A stretch of DNA of 6,919 nucleotides, taken from assembly GCA_964457725.1 (NCBI GenBank), contig CAYWGQ010000194.1, forward strand, positions 1 to 6,919, given 5' to 3'. Of the stretch, positions 4,544 to 6,919 are shown piece by piece (within the stretch, counting starts at the first letter, position 1; every line of letters starts with the position of its first letter). The DNA is from FEN-1219 sp964457725 (GTDB taxonomy: Bacteria; Pseudomonadota; Gammaproteobacteria; Steroidobacterales; Rariloculaceae). A model generated the notes under the pieces. It was not told the origin of the DNA. It worked only from the letters and a program-made list of their open reading frames with translations, and ran no database searches. The position numbers were made by a program, and so were the translations under genes.

Positions 4544-6037
4544 ATGACGGAGCGACTGTTACCGCCGGCGAGCGCCGCCCGTGCCGCGGCCGGGGCCCGG
4601 GCCGAGCACGACGATCGCGGCGCGCGCCGCGCCGCACGCAGCCGGGCCGCCTCGAGCTTCCGGGCCGTTCCGGCTGCGGCGCGAATCCTCGCCGCGTCGC
4701 TGCTCGCGGCCGGCGCCGCGCTCTGCGCCGCTCCGGGCGCCGACGCCGCGCCGCTCGCGCTCGAGAAGGACGAGCTCCGGCTCGGCTTCATCAAGCTGAC
4801 CGACATGGCGCCGCTCGCGATCGCCTACGAGCGCGGCTACTTCGAGGACGAAGGTCTGTTCGTCACGCTCGAGCCGCAGGCGAACTGGAAGGTGCTGCTC
4901 GACCGCGTGATCACGGGCGAGCTCGACGGGGCGCACATGCTTGCGGGCCAGCCGCTCGGCGCGACGATCGGCTTCGGCACCGAGGCGCACGTCGTGACCG
5001 CGTTCTCGATGGACTTGAACGGCAACGGCATCACCGTCTCGAACGCGGTCTGGGAAGCGATGAAGCCGCACGTGCCGACGGGCGCGGACGGCAAGCCCGT
5101 GCATCCGATCAGCGCGGCCGCGTTGCAGCCGGTGGTCGAGCGCTACCGCGCGGACGGACGGGCGTTCACGATGGGCATGGTCTTCCCCGTCTCGACGCAC
5201 AACTACGAGCTCCGTTATTGGCTCGCGGCCGGCGGGCTGCACCCGGGCTACTACTCGCCGACCGACGTGACCGGCCAGATCGGCGCCGACGTGCTGCTGT
5301 CCGTGACCCCGCCGCCGCAGATGCCGGCGACGCTCGAGGCCGGAACGATCGACGGCTACTGCGTCGGCGAGCCGTGGAACCAGCAGGCCGTGATCAAGGG
5401 CATCGGCGTGCCGGTGATCACGGACTACGAGATCTGGAAGAACAACCCGGAGAAGGTGCTCGGCGTCACGAAGGCTTGGGCCGACGCGAACCCGAACACC
5501 CACGTCGCGCTCGTGAAGGCGCTGATTCGGGCCGCGATCTGGCTCGACGAGAACGACAACGCGAACCGGGCGGAGGCGGTGAAGATTCTTGCGCGCTCCG
5601 AGTACGTCGGCGCCGACGCGAACGTGATCGCGAACTCGATGACCGGCACGTTCGAGTACGAGCGCGGCGACCGCCGCGCGGTGCCCGACTTCAACGTGTT
5701 CTTCCGCTACTACGCGACGTACCCGTACTACTCCGACGCCGTCTGGTACCTCACGCAGATGCGCCGCTGGGGGCAGATCCCGGAAGGCAAGAGCGACGAG
5801 TGGTACCACGAGACGGCGAAGCGCGTGTATCTGCCCGAGGTGTATCTCGAGGCCGCGAGGCAGCTCGTCGAGGAAGGCCTCGCGAACGAAGAGGACTTCC
5901 CGTGGGCCTCCGACGGCTTCCGCGAGCCGACCGCAGAGCTCATCGACGGCGTCGTGTTCGACGGCCGCGCGCCGAACGCCTATCTCGAGAGCCTCGCGAT
6001 CGGGCTGAAGGGCGACCAGCGCGTCGGCGCGGATTGA
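4544..6037 (+). CDS. nrtA: NrtA, periplasmic nitrate/nitrite-binding protein of an ABC transporter
   Basis: Captures nitrate or nitrite in the periplasm and delivers it to the NrtB permease; 497 residues with export signal. The N-terminus is unusual: about 45 Ala/Arg-rich residues precede a hydrophobic core (about 48-63, ILAASLLAAGAALCAA), with a likely signal-peptidase site after GADA or GADAA (68-69), leaving about 429 mature residues. An Arg pair occurs at 28-29 but without a good Tat motif. Mature-domain landmarks are FIKLTDMAPLAIAYERGYF (82-100), LAGQPLGATIGFG (133-145), GNGITVSN (160-167), THNYELRYWLAAGGLHP (218-234), IDGYCVGEPWN (269-279) and PEKVLGV (302-308), the last carrying the Lys expected near the ligand. 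The related bicarbonate (CmpA) and sulfonate proteins are the alternatives, but the nasTS neighbours and the ANTAR leader favour nitrate. nrtB follows after 19 bases, so they form one operon. Confidence 0.93.
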   Translation: MTERLLPPASAARAAAGARAEHDDRGARRAARSRAASSFRAVPAAARILAASLLAAGAALCAAPGADAAPLALEKDELRLGFIKLTDMAPLAIAYERGYFEDEGLFVTLEPQANWKVLLDRVITGELDGAHMLAGQPLGATIGFGTEAHVVTAFSMDLNGNGITVSNAVWEAMKPHVPTGADGKPVHPISAAALQPVVERYRADGRAFTMGMVFPVSTHNYELRYWLAAGGLHPGYYSPTDVTGQIGADVLLSVTPPPQMPATLEAGTIDGYCVGEPWNQQAVIKGIGVPVITDYEIWKNNPEKVLGVTKAWADANPNTHVALVKALIRAAIWLDENDNANRAEAVKILARSEYVGADANVIANSMTGTFEYERGDRRAVPDFNVFFRYYATYPYYSDAVWYLTQMRRWGQIPEGKSDEWYHETAKRVYLPEVYLEAARQLVEEGLANEEDFPWASDGFREPTAELIDGVVFDGRAPNAYLESLAIGLKGDQRVGAD

Positions 6038-6042
6038 GGCGG

Positions 6043-6047
6043 CGGGA
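6043..6047 (+). promoter_or_regulatory. Ribosome-binding site of nrtB
   Basis: GGGAG lies 9 bases before ATG 6057, in the 19-base gap after the nrtA stop, and supports that start codon. Confidence 0.6.
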
Positions 6048-6056
6048 GCAGCAGCG

Positions 6057-6919
6057 ATGCAGGCCATCATCAACCGCGCCGATCCGTACCTCTCGCTCGT
6101 CGGGCTCGGCTGGCTCGTGCCGCTCGCACGGCTCGCGATCGGCGACCGCGTCGAGCATCAGCTGCGCGAGCTCGGCCGGCTGCTCGGCGTGCCGCTCCTC
6201 GCGATCGTCGTGTTCCTCGCGCTGTGGGCCGCGCTCGCGGCGCGCATCGAGACGAGCCTCGGCGCGATCCCGGGCCCTGCGGCGGTCTGGCAGGCCGCGG
6301 GCGACCTCGTCGCCGATCACCGCGCCGAGCGCGAGCGCGCGGCCGAGTTCTACGCGCGGCAGGAGGCCCGCAACGCGGCCGCGCTCGCGGAGAACCCGAA
6401 CGCCGAGGTGCGCATCCGGCAGTACACCGGCAAGCCGACGTACTTCGACCAGATCCGGACGAGCCTCGCGACCGTGTTCGCGGGCTTCGCGGTTGCGGCG
6501 CTCGTCGCGGTGCCGCTCGGCATCCTCGGGGGCCTGTCGCGAACGTTCAACGCGGCGATCAATCCGCTCGTGCAGGTTTTCAAGCCCGTGTCGCCGCTCG
6601 CGTGGCTGCCGATCGTGACCATGCTCGTCAGCGCGCTCTACGTCAGCGACAGCCCGCTCTTCCCGAAGTCGTTCGTGAACTCGGCGATCACCGTGACCCT
6701 TTGCTCGCTCTGGCCCGCGCTGATCAACACCGCGGTCGGCGTCGCGGGAATCGACAAGGATCTGTTGAACGTCGGCCGCGTGCTGAAGCTCGGCTGGGCG
6801 ACGCAGGTGACGAAGATCGTGCTGCCGGCCGCGCTGCCGTTGATCTTCACGGGGCTGCGCCTGTCGCTCGGCGTCGGCTGGATGGTGCTGATCGCGGCCG
6901 AGATGCTCGCGCAGAACCC
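6057..6919 (+). CDS. nrtB: NrtB, nitrate ABC transporter permease, 3'-truncated by window end
   Basis: Inner-membrane permease of the nitrate importer. ATG 6057 opens a frame running off the right edge (287 full codons). It begins MQAIINRADPYLSLVGLGWL and has a first membrane segment at about 45-62 (VPLLAIVVFLALWAALAA). A long charged stretch (about 83-130) follows, with AENPNAEVRIRQYTGKPTYF, as usual in the proteobacterial NrtB-type permeases. The conserved transport core follows: segments about 137-160 (TVFAGFAVAALVAVPLGILG), PVSPLAWLPIVTMLVSALY (178-196) and VNSAITVTLCSLWPALINTA (207-226). The EAA-type coupling loop is VGRVLKLGWATQVTKIVLPA (239-258), leading into LPLIFTGLRLSLGVGWMVLI (260-279). 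The coupling loop would contact an ATPase (NrtC or NrtD) expected downstream. Only the last segment and C-terminus are missing. Substrate is assigned from the linked nrtA and nasTS; the taurine/sulfonate permease family is the nearest alternative. Confidence 0.92.
   Translation, partial: MQAIINRADPYLSLVGLGWLVPLARLAIGDRVEHQLRELGRLLGVPLLAIVVFLALWAALAARIETSLGAIPGPAAVWQAAGDLVADHRAERERAAEFYARQEARNAAALAENPNAEVRIRQYTGKPTYFDQIRTSLATVFAGFAVAALVAVPLGILGGLSRTFNAAINPLVQVFKPVSPLAWLPIVTMLVSALYVSDSPLFPKSFVNSAITVTLCSLWPALINTAVGVAGIDKDLLNVGRVLKLGWATQVTKIVLPAALPLIFTGLRLSLGVGWMVLIAAEMLAQN

Noticed and set aside
4248..4547. 99-codon frame whose stop overlaps the nrtA start as ATGA
   Set aside because: It spans the promoter and the attenuator, has no recognisable protein features and no convincing ribosome-binding site. 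The overlap looks accidental.
4559..6073. 504-codon open frame on the minus strand
   Set aside because: Antisense shadow of nrtA. The composition is Arg/Val/His-rich with no domain, while the + strand frame has clear family motifs.
4417..6618. 733-codon open frame starting in the leader
   Set aside because: Arg/Ala-rich shadow of nrtA and nrtB caused by high GC; it begins within P1 and runs across two well-supported genes.

Overview
The window is high-GC DNA with long uninterrupted genes, all on the + strand. An outer-membrane TonB-dependent receptor, a NasT/NasS pair and a sigma-54-like promoter together point to a GC-rich Gram-negative bacterium, most likely a beta- or gammaproteobacterium. 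I cannot name the genus. The right two thirds is the 5' half of an assimilatory nitrate locus.

Layout. (1) 1-2214: a TonB-dependent outer-membrane receptor with its 5' end outside the window. (2) 2215-2412: intergenic, with a very strong GC hairpin and a second hairpin followed by a T-run (probable terminator of the receptor gene), then a weaker sigma-54-like promoter and an NtrC-like site ahead of nasT. (3) 2413-3045: nasT, an ANTAR-family RNA-binding antiterminator with a degenerate receiver domain. (4) 3035-4198: nasS, a cytoplasmic nitrate sensor related to the NrtA binding protein, overlapping nasT by 11 bp. (5) 4199-4543: a 345-bp non-coding region holding a sigma-54-like -24/-12 promoter (4355-4370) and an attenuator leader. 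The leader has two hexaloop hairpins, P1 (4419-4436, loop AUCGGA) and P2 (4443-4458, loop AACGCC). Both loops have A at position 1 and G at position 4, which is the ANTAR-target signature. An intrinsic terminator (4448-4502) follows, and its 5' arm is the loop plus 3' arm of P2. (6) 4544-6037: nrtA, the secreted nitrate/nitrite-binding protein. (7) 6057-end: nrtB, the ABC permease, cut by the window edge.

How it works together. The sequence supports a complete nitrate-sensing circuit. NasS should hold NasT inactive when nitrate is absent. Nitrate binding to NasS should free NasT, which binds P1/P2 in the nascent nrtA leader, stabilises P2, prevents terminator formation and lets transcription run into nrtAB and whatever follows. 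The sigma-54-like promoter would add nitrogen-status control, probably through NtrC. The mechanism is established for NasS/NasT and NasR systems in other proteobacteria. The RNA elements here are read directly from the sequence, and the functional assignment is by family and context. The circuit is therefore not a new class of system; what this window adds is the cis-element anatomy at base resolution.
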